NCBI RefSeq assembly: GCF_028858725.1
Contig: NC_084763.1
Location: forward strand, 6,882,001-6,946,000
From: Colius striatus
Lineage: Eukaryota > Chordata > Aves > Coliiformes > Coliidae
DNA length: 64,000 bases
Direction of reading: 5' to 3'
The notes below the pieces were generated by a model that was given only the letters and a program-made list of their open reading frames with translations, did not search any database and was not told the origin of the DNA. This document shows, piece after piece, positions 11,708-25,000 of this stretch. The position numbers and the translations under genes were made by a program. The first letter of the stretch is position 1; every line of letters starts with the position of its first letter.

Positions 11708-12956
11708 TTACTTAAGGAGAGGGCTGGTGACCTTCATTCATAGGATTCACTGTCAGTCAGATCTAGCCCTCTCCTAAAGAACCCCACATAGTGAAGTCAG
11801 AATCTGGGCCAAGCAATGAGGCTTTGGGCTTGGCAGAATATGCAGTTGTTACTTGCTTTTTTGACATGAGTTTATAATCTCCAATATGTGGCTGTGAAAA
11901 GCTTTGGTGTTGTAACTTATGGCACTTTAATACCTAAGCAGGGATTTATAGACCCTCCAGGCCAGAGGGCACTCCCCAGGGACTGCAAAGGATGCTTCTG
12001 TGCAGACCTTTTCTGCTTCTCACATGTTCAGACACTGCAGTCATGAGCAAACGGGCAACGAGAGACACTTGTCCTGGGCTCAAATACCAAATTCATCAAT
12101 GCATGTAGCTGCACATCTTCAATACCAAAAGCTTGTGTCCTGAAGTGCCAGTGACCCCTGCCATTTCACATTCATAACTTGGATTTTGGGTGCTCTGTGA
12201 CTGTGCTTCAAACCATCTGGGACCAGCAAGGGGAACACATGGGCTCCTGGGTGGGGTGAGATGGTGATGAGGTGGTGTGGAGATCCCCTCCGGCACCTGC
12301 CTCACATAGCTCACGCTTCCAGGGCAGCACTAACCCTCAGCTGGGGCTTTCCTGCCTGTCTCCATCAGCTCTGTCAGGATGTGGGATCTCCAAAGCTGGT
12401 CAGGTGTCATGTTTTGGCATGGCTTTTGGTTTAATCATGTCTGTTGCAGCTCAGATGGGTAACCTGACAATTTTATGAGAGCCAGGCAAATCCACTGCCA
12501 CCAACTTGCTGCTCCCACTGGTCCTTCCTCAGGCAGAGGCTGAGGCACGTGTGAGGGTTTATTCAGAGGAGTAATAAAAAAGCTCTGTGTGCTTGTACCT
12601 GTGGAATTAATTGACCAGCTGTGCTTGTAATCTGCCTGATTTACACAGACAGGCAGGTACCTGGATGTGTGCTTTGATTTGTGCCTCTGAAATAGGGAAA
12701 GCCATGCTGTAAATTCACTATTTCTAAACCTCTCATGATAGAAGATATTCATGATGCTGAAAAACCCATCATTTCCTCAGCTACAGCCAAAATTATTTAT
12801 TAGAATCATAGCTCAGGGGAAAGAAAAGACTGAAGAGAGGTCAAAGCTGCTTTGTATGTTTTGACAAACATTGCAGACACCCACGTGTGAGGGTCTAATT
12901 TCTTATCCCACCTACTCACATAAAATGGCAATCCAGAAGTGCAAGGCCAGAGCTCC

Positions 12957-13000
12957 AGAATCATAGAATGGTAGGGGTTGGAAGGGACCTTTAGAGATCA
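12957..13000 (-). mobile_element. CR1 LINE 3' tail
   Basis: AATCATAGAATGGTAGGGGT followed by TGGAAGGGACCTTTAGAGATCA, the reverse complement of the CR1 3' end. It runs straight into a tandem repeat built from its own last bases. Confidence 0.9.
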
Positions 13001-13050
13001 GTTAAAGGTCAGTTAGAGATCAGTTAAAGATCAGTTAGAGATCAGTTCTC
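12991..13050. repeat. 22-base tandem repeat inside a CR1 tail
   Basis: AGAGATCAGTTAAAGGTCAGTT-like units start at 12993, 13015 and 13037, with an internal 11-base half-repeat (AGATCAGTTAA). The array begins in the CR1 bases TTTAGAGATCA, so it grew from the element by slippage or unequal exchange. Confidence 0.85.
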
Positions 13051-16000
13051 TAGTTAAACAAGAATAAGCTGCTAAGAAATAAAAAATTAATGGGTGTGAG
13101 TTCAGGCAGTTTATGTCTCCTTCAAAGAGAAAGGTGAGCCTACACTACAAATCTTCTTCCAAAACTAATGGAAAAACCTCCCACGCTGTTCCTGCATGTT
13201 TCAAAAACACAGGTGATCCTCAAACATACCATTAGCTTCCACTCACTCTGCTTCACTAAGGCTAGGAAGGGAAGCAGGACCTACATTCAGTCCTCCTCGC
13301 TGCTGCTGGGAACCAACAAGGCCTTGGAGCTTTTCAGTACTCCAGCAACAAGTGCTCCCTAAAGCACAGAGCGTTTCCAGAGGTGCCTGAGGATATGAGA
13401 GCCCCAGTAAAACCAACTCCATCTCTGCCCAAATATTTTGAAAGCCTATGGTTTTACAGCTTATAAAGTGTTGTGGCTGGTGACAGAGAAGTATCAGATT
13501 TGGGTTTTAGGGGGCTGGAAAGCCAGTGACAGTGAGAGAGATCCCAACTTCTTTGAGCAGGAAAAGGCCTGGCTATGTGTTGATATGGTTGCTATACAGC
13601 AATAATGCTCTCTCCCTTAATTACACTCTTGGCCTCCAACACTAGTGCACACATGAGCAAACGAAGGGAAGACCGTTCCCAAGCTTCCTTGAATACCACA
13701 TGTTTCAGCAGAAGGCTGTCTACCTGAGGTGCCCCAATTCAAGGCAGAGGAGACCTGATTTAAGAGGGATAGAGAGGACAGCAGGGCTGCAGTGGGGCTG
13801 TTCCCTCTTCATCTCACATTATCTACCCTTTTGGGGCACATTTGAGTGAAGTTAATGTAGCTCACATAGGGCTGCTCGCTTCCAGAACAAAACTAGGAAC
13901 AAGCTAGAGCTTTACTGACATCCTCAGATATCTATTTGCTCCCACGGTTAAAATCACGTGTATTACAGAAAAACCTCTTCCAACACAGTTGTGATGGCCA
14001 AGGAGTACATACAAAGAAGAAGTACACAGAGGGCAGAGATGGTTTGGAAGGGAGTAACAGCAATAACAAGAAGAAGAGCTGAAGAGAGAACCAGCAGCTG
14101 CAACACTCCACTTATCTTTCCTGGTATATTATGTGATGAGAAAGAGCTTTTGTTTGGTGCTGCCAGGTAACACCTCTGTTTCAGAGATGGTCAACCCTTT
14201 GGGCAGAAAAAGGGCTAACACTTCTTGGGTTTTCAAACACTCACCTGGATGCTTTCTGGGAGTCAGAGAGGCTAAAGTGACTTTTCCCTTCGCTTGGTCC
14301 ATGTTCAAGTCAATAGCGAGTGCCACGAGAAGGACACTTCAGCCTTGTCCGTGCGTCAGCCTGAAGCTCCCGGTTGCAGAGATTACCACACAGGTTAGGA
14401 AATAACAGAGTTCTCTGCAATTTTGTGGCCTCTCTAGATGAGGGAGTTCAGAAGCATTCCTAACCTGTTTCCCAGTCTGGAGGAAGAAAAGTCAACCCAC
14501 ACAATCAGGGGCTGAGCTGCTGCTGAGGCTCTAGGTCTGATGCTGGCCTCTTTCTAGCCCGAAGGCAAATTATATCTGCACTATCTGTCTCCCCACCCAT
14601 GAAACAGGACATCATACATCCCACAAACAGGAGAAACGAGATTCTCACAGATGTACAGGTTTCTAGGCTGGTGGGAACACAGCCAACATCTGCTCTCACC
14701 TGCACACCAGGAGACTCTCACCTGTTATCCGTACTTAAGGTATAGCACATCTCACAGGAAAGCACCCAGCTCCAGTTAAGGACATGGAGTGACTAGATAT
14801 CCTTCCCATCCCCACAAAGTTTGTTTCAATACTTAATTTCCATTGTGGGAACACGTTTACATTCCTCTTGTTGTCTAAATACCTTCAGCTTCAACTGCCA
14901 CTTCCTCAATCTCCTTTTGCCTTTTTGGTTAAAAACTTCCTCTATGCTACAGAAATGTCCCCCAGATATGTGGGCTTCAACCTCTTCTTGGGCTCCACGA
15001 GGACACAAGGGGAGTTATGTTGAGTTTCTCAGTTCTTAAATCATTCACGTAGCTCTTTTCTAATGGTCCATTCTGTTTCACAAACATAAACCATTGGGGT
15101 TATACACTGTATTCAACACTGGCCTCGTAAATGCAGTGTAATGAGATCACACCAACTCCCTACAGTTTCCTGATAGTCTTCTGTCTTTTCTTTCAACTCA
15201 CTTAAATATTTTACCAGCCTCACATAGCTGCACACCCGCTTCCCCCACACTCCAGCTCCCATGTGAAATGCCATGTTAACAGACCTGAACGCTGCAAGCA
15301 CTTCTACATTGGAAACCAGACTGAAGGATGTTAATTTACTTCTCCCTCTGTCTGCAGATCGTAACATAAACTAAAGTCCTAGGGAGCCCTTGCCTCAGTA
15401 ACTGAAACAGCATCCTTTTCCATATTTCTTTCAATTTCCCTCATTTGCTGTGGCTGTCTATAGGAGTAGAGCCTTAGCTGTTATACAGGTATCACAATGG
15501 GTTTGCTTACTGACCCCAGCTATGTACATCTGGAGATAGGAGCCTCTTCTCCAGCTCAGTCTGGGCTCACACCTGGGGATTAGACTCAGGGCTTGGGATC
15601 TGTCTCACTTCAGACCAGGAAGCAGCCATTCATGGGGTTTGTGATGGAGAAAGTGGGTGAGATAATTTTGGCATGTATCCCAGTGCATGAAATGTGAGCT
15701 AAGTGGGGTTAGGTCCAAGGCAATTCTTCATATATTCTTTGAGTTCTGCTGACGCCTGCGTTCAGAGGCTCAGCCTTCCTCTCACGTTTTCCCCTGTCAG
15801 CAGAACTGACTGACTGAATTGACTTCTGCGCATCTGATTCGTAAGTTTCTGCTCTTCCACGTTTTATTGTGTCATTGGGTAATTACAAAGACCTAAGTAC
15901 TGGGAGCCCAAGGACTGGGACAGTGGGTTTTAAAATGAGCTCATGCTGTACCTTGTTCTACACTGTAGAGACAGGCACTCACACATGTACAAATGCATGT

Positions 16001-19000
16001 GCACAACAAAGAGTCCGAGGCTGCCCGAAGGACACCACAAAACTAACTCCAAATATGACACGTGGAAACTCAGGCTGAGACACGACTGATAACGGTGTTA
16101 AACATGATTTTGCTTTTCTGGGAATGCAGTGATACAGAATCCTTCATTTTTGCAGCCCTCAAATGGTGTTAGCAACATTACCCCCCTTATCTATACCACG
16201 AAAGTGAAGTACCAAAAGGTGAGATGACTTCCCCAGGTTCACTCACCAGACGTGGCTTGCCAGCCCCTGAAGGGTCTTTCCTCTGTGAGGAGAAGCATAG
16301 CATCCCAGTCACTTCTTCCAGTGGGGATGAGGAGCCAAGGGCTCCTGGGCTCAGTTTCCAGCAGGTTATTTCCCCTGCTACGGAAGTTAAAATGCCCATA
16401 GAATCACATTTAACAGGTGCCTGTCATAAAAGGTGTGAGAGTGAGCAGCGCATGGGGCCCTGCTGCATCGCGTGTTGGACAGGGATGGACGTGTCTCTGC
16501 AGTATCCTGGTGTGTTCTCCCTTCTGAGGGCTTGAGGCAGCACAAGCTGTGCCCAGAAGCCCCCTGAGAAGGAAAGTTTGCAGCCTCCTCGGCACCCCTT
16601 GCACAGGGAGGGGGTTATGTGAAAAAGCACGAGAGCTCCCAGCAGAGAGAGGCACTGGCCACTGCGCAGCTCTGCAAGGGCTCTGCAGAGAGCCCAGAGG
16701 TCAGGGACTTGGCTCCAAGGCACTCCTCATTAGCAGGAAGAGGGAGGCAAGTTAATTAGATTCCTGCAGCTCTCTCACAGGCTGTGGTTGCCTCTCCTCA
16801 CCTCTTTCTTCTTCTTCCCAGGGTGTTGCTGATCTCCCTCCCTCCGGGCTGCCTCTGCCCTGTGGCAGGGCTGTCTCCTTTCTCACAGCAGCAGCTTGTG
16901 GCTTCCCGTCTCCTTCGCCCTGAAAGTGCCAGCCTGAGCACAGAGCCACCAGCCCACAGCTCTGGGGTAGCAACAACCTCCCAGGACAGGAGTCCTCTGT
17001 GACTTTCCCCACGTTCCCTCCAAAGGCAGCTCAGATATGAGTCTGTCACAATACCCAAGATATACCTCCACCTTTCAGCGTCCCAAGGCAGGAGCAGGAC
17101 AGCGTTTTCTCACTCCATGCCCACAACAGCTGTAAGAGTCTCTGACTGAAAACCCGAAATCCAAGCGGCTGTACTCTCTGTCCATCCCTTAGCATCAGCC
17201 CCCTGTAGACCAGAAGTGAGGAGCCAGCGGGAAGCCTCCTGTCCTCGGCTGCAGGCGCCTGTGCCCGGGAGGTGGCGACAGCCCCCTTCGCACACCCCAC
17301 ATCACAGCACTCCCCAGCCCGTACACCACACACCGTACACCACAGATGCTGGGGGTCAGGAAAGTGAGTGATCCTCCAGTCTGCAGCACAGAGGGAAGTC
17401 ACAACCCATACGTGTGCATCTGGAAAAAAGGGCTTTAGGTTGTTGTTGCATGTTTTTCTTCTGCTATAGGAATAACCTCTGCCTGTGCAACAGCACTTAC
17501 CATGGCACAGTTTAAACAGCGTACCTTTGGGAGGAAAGCAATTTCTGAGGTACTTCAGCCAGATCAGAAAAACAAATCCCATTTAAATGCCTGCCTACCA
17601 TTCCTTTCAACTCTGAAACGTGTCTGAGGATCCCCACATTTCCAAAGGTAAGTCCCACTGAAGACTGGCCTCAGAAATCTGGTCCTGAAAGAAGGACTTA
17701 AACCTCTGAATCATTTAAAGGCTCAGTTGTATTAGAGTTGGTATGGGTCATCTTGAAATAACCTTTGCCTTTTAAGAAAATGTAGCTTAGAAATAACAAG
17801 AAACAGGCAGGCACACACCAGTTTACACACTGCTTCTGCTTCCCATGCTTACGGTGGGAGGTGTTATACTTGGTGTTTTGTATTTGGACACTTTCTGTCC
17901 AGATCACCTTTCTTGCAAAATACTGGACCAAAATATCATTCTTAGATGAATTCATCTGCTTCTCATCCTGTTTGGTCTTTGTCCTCTCCATCCTTTGCAG
18001 AAGGATGTCTGCAGGCTTCTGTTTCTGTTTATTTTGATTGTCCATCTTTTAGGCTTTGGCTTTGTTCTCGCTTGTGGTTTTAACCACACTGGCAATAGCA
18101 GAACTGATGGTCCCAGAGGTACAAGTCTAACAGATATGCTGAGCCAATCTATTAACTGGCAGCTGCTGAAAGGATTAGTGCAGCTCCCTCTCCAGGTGTG
18201 TGTTCCTGCAGCCTCATCTGCTCCAGGTCTCACTCTGACCCTGCGGGCAGCTGATTCACCTCACTGGGTGGACAGAAAGTACCAAAGAGCAAAGTGCATA
18301 TTTTTGGGCCACTTCAGCAATCTGAAAGTGTCTCAGGGAGGTGTCAGGTCAGACCCAGGCAGAAGGAGAGGGGCAGAATCTGGCAGCTGCGCTTCAGAGA
18401 GGGCAGGAGAGAGCAGCCCTGTCAAAAAGGCAGGAGTGGCTCAGTCAGTTCATCTTGCCATGGCTCACAGCTGTAAGTAACAGCATTAGTACTCAGTATT
18501 GTTGGCTGCTGCCCTTTTATGTTTCCTCAGGCAGCAAAGTCTGGGAAGTGTTTTTATTTCGTTTCACACAGATCAGCATAATCAAACTCTGCAACAGTGA
18601 AACTCCCAGAGAATATGTTGTCCTGCCTTGCTGATACAACCCAGCTGAGCAGGAGACACCCTGGCATCCACTCACAAGCTTTCTCCTAATTTCCCACGTG
18701 TTTTTTGTCAGAGTCAAATGATGAGACCCTAAGGCAGCCCTGGGAACCTGACCTGCCCTGGTCCTGCAGGTGGCTGACTCCTGGTGTCTGATGGGCAGGA
18801 TTTCAGACCCTTCCTGCTCTCTCAGCAGCTGTAAAGTCAGCAGTAAAATGGAGGAAACTGGCACTCTGGTTACCAGATTTAAAATCTGACAGTTCTGCCT
18901 GCAGTGAAATATTTTATTGCACTGAAAAACTGGTGTTTCCCAAGCTGTTAGTCATTACAACTGTCATTAATCCTCTGGGTCAGCAGTGGACATTTAAATT

Positions 19001-19049
19001 CCAATTCCAGGGCAGCATATAGCAGCTCCTAGAATAAAGACTTGTACAA

Positions 19050-19705
19050 TTTGGTAATAAACTGACCATGAGCCAGCAATGTGCCCTCGTGGCCAAGAAG
19101 GCCAATGGCAGCCTGGGATGCATCAAGAAGAGTGTGGGCAGCAGGTCGAGGGAGGTTCTTCTCCCTCTCTACTCTGCCCTGGTGAGGCCTCATCTGGAGT
19201 CCTGTGTCCAGTTCTGGGCTCCCCAGCTCAAGAAGGACAGGGAACTGCTGGAGAGAGTCCAGCGCAGGGACACCAAGATGATCAGGGGACTGGAGCATCT
19301 TCCTTATGAGGAAAGGCTGCAGGAACTGGGGCTGTTTAGTCTGGAGGAGACTGAGGGGGGAATCTCATTAATAGTTACAAATATCTCAATGGTGGGTGTC
19401 AGGAGGTTGGGGAAGCACTTTTTTTTCTTTTGTATCTAGTGGCAGGACAAGGGGTGATGGGATGAAGCTGGAACTCAAAAAGTTCCATTTAAACATAAGA
19501 AAAACTCTTTCCCTGCTGAGATGAGGGAGCCCTGGCACAGGCTGCCCAGGGAGGGTGTGGAGGCTCCTTCCTGGGAGGTTTTCAAAACCCACCCGGACAA
19601 GTTCCTGTGTGACCTGATCTAGGTGGGACCTGCTTTGGCAAGGGGGGTGGACTGGATGATCTCTAAAGGTCCCTTCCAATCCCTACCATTCTGTGATTCT
19701 ATGAA
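19050..19705 (+). mobile_element. CR1 LINE, 3' third of ORF2 plus 3' UTR
   Basis: The most complete CR1 copy here. About 100 codons of the CR1 ORF2 C-terminus are still open ([60 protein letters not shown]). The frame then breaks near 19345-19440 and the usual 3' UTR follows, ending ACCATTCTGTGATTCTATGA. A 5'-truncated, inactive copy. Confidence 0.95.
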
Positions 19706-20010
19706 TTTTTGGTAGCCAGTTTACACACCTTGAAGTAAAGCTGCTTTGCCTCCTAGAGTTGTGTTTACAGCCTGAAAGACTAAGAGATTTCTAATAGCAA
19801 CAGAGCAAGTACACTTTGAGTGGAAGCATTTTAGCTCTGTGTTTTGAAGCTAAGCACTTTAGTCAGTGAATGTGATCTCTGTGTAGTGAGTGCTTCTCGT
19901 GTCTCTCAAGCCACCCTGCCTCTGTTAGCTCCCCACCTGATCCCTGAAGCATGAACTGAAATCTGAATTCTAAGGAAAGAGAAAACAGAATAAGGCGGCG
20001 ATTAACTTAC

Positions 20011-21126
20011 AACATGAGGATATGGGTACGCTGATAGCCAGAATGATCCAGGCAATGTCCATCTTGCTGAGGCAGATGGTTGCTCTGTGCTGAGGTTTGT
20101 CCCCCTCGGTGACATGGGAGATGTTTCCTTGCACGCCGGGTTTCCAGGTCCCGGCAGGAACCAGTCTGTTTAGGAAGTTGCCGGTGGCGGTGGAGCCGGC
20201 CGTGGAAATGGAGCTGGAGAACCTGGTGGCAGGCGCTGAGGAGAGGGCAGTGCCCAGCGAGGTGGCATTGGTCACTCCCCCACGCTGCGTGGGAGTGGGT
20301 CCCTCGGGGGCTCCCGCCGCTGGCGCCGACACGCCGACGTCAAAACCGGTCTGAACCGAGTGACCCCCGGCTGCTGTTGCAGACCCATGGCCAGCAAAGA
20401 GAGGGACGTTTGTACTGAGATTCAAGGTCACCCAAGAGTTGTTTTTGCTCAGCATATCCCATCCGCCGTAGCGGGTGGGTTTAAAAGGCACCGACACTGC
20501 TTCGGGATCAGTCGATGGTCCAGCGGTTGTGGTGGCAAAATGTGCCTCCTGCATCACCAGCTCGGCCCCGTCCCTGTGCTCTGCTTCCCTAAGGCTTCCC
20601 GCCGCGCTGCGCTGGGGAGGAGGCTCCACGTGTGCAGTTCTTGCCAGCCCCGTGCCGTTGGGATCGCTGGACGCCGCGGTCTGGGGCTGAAACGGGTGGT
20701 CTGTAAAAGGGCTCCTCAGGGTGGGGAAGGGAGAGTGCAGGGTTGTCTTTAGGTAAGGCTCTGAGGACTCTGTGAAATTGCCTTTGAAAACCTGGAATAT
20801 TTTCCCCTTGGGGCGAGCGTGTCCCGAGTACAAAGCACTCTGGTTGTACAAATGATAGGATGCCCTTTCCGCCCCGCGAGGGCCGCTCGCTTGCTTTTCC
20901 CTGGCGGAAGGGGCTTTCTCCATCACCAGGCTGACGGGATGGGGAACGGCGCCCGCAGACGTGGGAAGGGGCTGTGCCGCGGGGCGGTCTTTGTGGCGAG
21001 GTGTTGTTCCCATGGCTGTGGTAGTGGTAGTGTCCATCGGGAAGCCCTGAGAGGTGGAGACAGTGGGAGACAGTACCTGAACAGAAAACACCAGCTCTTC
21101 TGTCAGTGCCAAGATCAGTAGAATGC
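20011..21126 (-). CDS. TMEM108: TMEM108 (retrolinkin) large ectodomain exon
   Basis: Main coding exon of TMEM108, a single-pass membrane protein of neuronal endosomes and axonal transport. The acceptor CCCCAG|GC lies after a T/C tract; the donor TGTT|GTAAGT gives exon end 20011. It starts with two bases completing a codon, reads 371 codons and ends with one leftover base. It opens with the hydrophobic end of the signal peptide (ILLILALTEELVFSV). A long Thr/Ser/Pro-rich ectodomain follows with seven N-glycosylation sequons, including NQS, NFT, NGT, NLS, NAT and NIS. The island GKIFQVFKGNFT matches human. The juxtamembrane block GNFLNRLVPAGTWKPG, then DKPQHRATICLSKMDIAW, and the membrane segment up to PISSC are nearly identical to human. 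Most of the ectodomain is poorly conserved and GC-rich. The upstream exon carrying the initiator Met was not found. Reading on into the intron gives a stop after 13 codons. Confidence 0.96.
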
Positions 21127-21221
21127 CTGGGGGGAAAAAAACAGAGAGAGAGGGTGAGACACTAGAGAGAGGCCAGCAGACAAGGAACAGCACTGCTTGA
21201 GTGTCTGGCAGGAAGGAATAA

Positions 21222-21440
21222 AATCACAGAATCATAGAATGGTTTCAGCTGGAAGAGACCTTTAAGCTCATTGAGTCCAGCCTTTGTCCCAGCCCTACCA
21301 ACCACTAGACCACTTCCCTGAGTGTAACATCCATACGTCTCTGAAACCTCTCCAAGGACGGTGACTCCAGCACCTGCCTGGGCAGCCCCTTCCAATGCCT
21401 GACAACCCTGTCAGGAAAGAAATTCCTCCTAAAATACCTT
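21222..21440 (-). mobile_element. CR1 LINE 3' fragment
   Basis: AATCACAGAATCATAGAATGG at its 3' end (low coordinate), then the reverse-complement CR1 3' UTR through AGCACCTGCCTGGGCAGCCC to about 21440. It lies less than 100 bases upstream of the acceptor of the large TMEM108 exon. Confidence 0.92.
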
Positions 21441-21950
21441 CCATGGAATACCTTCTATGTTCTACAGAAGGACAGAATGGTTAGCATCCAACTTTGTCAG
21501 CTTCTCTGGGAGAGCAGGAAGAGAAAGGAAAGTCCACAGGGGCTGTGGAAGTAGCAGTGGGAGCAGTGAGGTGGGAACAGAAAGGTTGCAGCAGAGAGGA
21601 GTTTGCAGTATGGACTCAGGAGAGTGCTCTAAAGTGCTATAGGCAGGTGGTTTCCCTGTAGAAGCTATAAAGCATCCTACTCTTTCTGGGTAGAAACAAA
21701 AGGTGTTTTCACTTTCGTTCTGGCACAGAGGTCTCCAGATGAATGGCCACATCATTATGGGGAAGCTTAGTCCACTCATTCTTTTGGCTGCAAAATCCTA
21801 AATTTGGCTGCCTCGAGTCCTGGATGCCTTTAAGCAATCTGTTCTTTGAGAGAGCAGCTGCTTAGCCCTTGCTGAAAATTAGGTCAAGAAGGGATGTCTC
21901 ATGAGAGGGCCTCCTGGGTTATACATGCTGTTCTTTACTTAGCAGCTTTG

Positions 21951-22032
21951 GAAAGTCTAGTCACTTATTTCAGAGTATTTCATGAGGAAAATCTAGTCAC
22001 TTATTTCAGAGCACAAGATGTGGAAAATCTTC
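21951..22032. repeat. 36-base imperfect tandem duplication
   Basis: TCTAGTCACTTATTTCAGAG occurs at 21956 and again at 21992, with GAAA(A)TCT flanks and a third partial match (GTGGAAAATCTTCAG) after it. Confidence 0.8.
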
Positions 22033-25000
22033 AGATGTCAAAAATGAGCAAGAAAACCTATCACAGCCATTTCAAAACATCACATGATTATTAGGGGTCT
22101 GACTGGAGCCACCACCACTGCCTTTTGTCCTCGTGTGCAAACCTTTGGTTGTAAACTCTTCTGTGCTCACACGCGCCGTGGGAGCGGATTGTGTGAAATT
22201 TGCCTCCCCCCCACTCTCCGTAGCCAACATCATTTCACGAGGTGCCAGATTCACACTGCTGGGAACATCAATTCTTCCATTTACTCCTACCCCAGATAAT
22301 GGATGTGGGCAGCTGCAGCAGCACAAGCCTCCCCAGGACGCAGGGCTAATACACCGTGAGTTCGCGTGACCTGCAGGGACCGCATCAATCACACGTCACC
22401 GTTTCCATATGTTGAAGCTGCCGAGTGCAATGTGGATCTCTGCCCACTAGGAAGCACATGGAATAAATGCATCGTGCACAGTCTGCTGAGCAGCATCAGA
22501 TGGCACCAGCAGCACTGTGCTAGTGGGAATTTCAACCAATGGCACTGAGGTGAAAAATGTTGTCACCGTTTTAACAAACCAGGGAGACAATTTGGTCCAA
22601 GCTGTAGGACTCCAAACTGGGTAACAATCACCTTCCAGCCAAGGTGGTGCCTTCCTGCCTCATCTCCACCCTTCCCAGGCTTGCCAGCTTTCGCTGGGGG
22701 TGTTGTTGTGCCATTTAGTTCTACCCTACTTGCAAAGATGTGATGGACCCCAGCAGAAAAAGAGGAGGAGGAAAGATCTCTGGCTGGGTGTGCAGCAAGC
22801 CCTAGGGCTCTGATGCTCCTTGCTCAGATGCAAATGCCATGAAATGTGTTTACTCTGAATCTCGTGCATCATTCACACCCATTTGCAAGGAGTGTATTAC
22901 AAGTAGCAGAAACTCACCAAAGGAGCAGTACCTATTCCTCTTACCCAGGCAGATGCTCTGCTTTGAGCACTACCCATCATTTCTGAACCAGAACAGCACA
23001 GAGCTCTGCCTGTGCTCGTCTCAGCTTCACCTCGTCTCGTCCCCAGCAGCCTCCTGTTACCTCACAGGGTATCCATCCAGAAGATGAAAACACTGACTGG
23101 ATAATGCAGTGAGAGGCAATTACAAGCAATGCACTCTCCACTGCCTCACGCTAAAATTACCTTGTTTGGGTTTGTTTTTTTCCTAAATTTGAAATAAATA
23201 TCCCTGCCAACTAAACCATTGTTAGAGATGCTGCTTCCCAGCTCCCAGCCAGCTGCAGAAAACAGGCTCTTAGCAGAACACCTAGCCAAAGAAAAAAGCA
23301 TATTCTGTACACTGAGATGCGACCAAGAGAGCAGATCGTGTTAGACTTCTGGAGCATCACTCTTGGAAATGAAAGGCAGGAGGTATCTTCACGTTTTTGG
23401 CAGCACTTATCCTGAGGTCAAGGTCAAAGCGGATATTCTAGTGTCCATATGGCTAACGTTTCATGCCAAGACAAGTTGCTGCCACAGAACAAATTCAAAG
23501 AGGAAAGGATGACGATTTATTTTGGATTTGGTGCGTGCAGATAATGTTTCAGGAAACTTCAGGCCTGCTGTTGTGAGCACCCAAGATAAAGTGCACTGGC
23601 AGACCTTATGAGATACTAGATGCCAATGATTGTAATGCCTGCTAAATTTTTTCTGTGTTCTTTCTGTAACTACCTTTTCTCATCCCTCACACACAGAAAA
23701 ATGTCTCTATCAGGTTAATGCTTTTCTCCAGGACATTCCTTATGGAACAAAGAAGTTGTCAGCCTTGTGCCCTGGGGTTAGAAACCCTGCTCTTTGGCTA
23801 AAAGCCTACCTAACATCCATCTCCGCTTCTTGAAATACTGATACATCAGAAGCTTGCTTCTATAAAGATTTACAGTCTCTCTGGGGCAGTCTGTTGTGGT
23901 AGCAGGTCACCGCACGTCAGGGACGGGAAGCCAGATGCATTTAGCTGCTACCTTTAGGTGGCTTGTAAAGCATTAATAATTATTCAAAGGAACTACTACA
24001 TCAGAAGTAATTTATCTGACCATAAACCATAACCCTCACGACGTTTGGCTGTCTCAGACTGTGGCAGTCAGGCTTTGCTCATCTGCTAGAGTCCCTTTAA
24101 CAGCCTCTGCGGAGCCACTGCAGCCCTGTAAGCTACAGCTTCTTAGGACATTTTTTTACTGGTTGAATGGACCACAATAACTCCTCCAGTGCCAACCATA
24201 CCCCTTGGTACTGAAAAACATTAGGCTTAGTAGATCACTGTAAAAGTAGCTAGTGCTGTGTACTTGGGAGAACCATCTGACAAGAAGGACTTCACTGCGG
24301 GCTTTGCTGGCCCTTTTAGGTAGAATTAATTTGCTATATAATTGATCAACAGCCCACTGGAAAGCAAATTAAAGCTGGAATCAGTGTTCTCAGATGCTCT
24401 GTGTGATCACATAAGCATGCTCTGGCTGGATTTGCAGTGACTTGATTGCCCAGGGTTCTCACTTTGCCATCACTTGCAATGTCTTCAAAAGCGGAGCTCT
24501 TTGTGAGATCCCTGAGGTTAGGCTGCCCTGCTTGGCAACTTTGGCTTAAGTCTAGGAAAATGATATTCTAAATTTCTCTAAGGTGCAGGAGGCCTTTGTC
24601 ACAGAAATGAGCTTAGCTAACTCCTTCATATTTCTTACCTTCCCAACCTCTGTCTCTACTTCACAAATGCACTGTGCTGAGAAAAGGGCCGTAGGAGGTA
24701 CGACACCCATCACCCCCCGGTGCCTCAGCTTACCCTCAATCAGACTGACACTGAAAGGAAACCATCTGGTTGCTATCACATTGTCATGGACAAAGTTTTG
24801 CTATCCCAGGTACACAGCAGATGCACTTGGTCAGTTCACATTGCAGGCTTGCAGTTCTTTGCCAAGTCCTTCAGTTTTGTCTGCCTAAGACCTAGGACTG
24901 ATCTTACTCAGAGCGTGAGCCCTTTGGGGTAAGGACTGCGAGTCCTATTTGCTGCTGTAATATTTGCTGGTCCTGCAAACTCATAAGCTCATGATAGAAA

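Noticed and set aside
17046..17582. A 178-codon minus-strand open frame in a TMEM108 intron
   Set aside because: No homology recognised, Cys-rich and compositionally irregular, no matching splice context; likely chance.
17995..18480. A 161-codon plus-strand frame with a hydrophobic start resembling a signal peptide
   Set aside because: The rest has no domain-like pattern, there is no promoter or poly(A) context, and hydrophobic starts arise easily from T-rich DNA.
19068..19439. A 123-codon plus-strand open frame that looks protein-like
   Set aside because: It is the C-terminal part of CR1 ORF2, not a host gene; listed as a mobile element.
20097..21121. Several plus-strand open frames opposite TMEM108
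   Set aside because: Antisense shadows of the GC-rich ectodomain exon.
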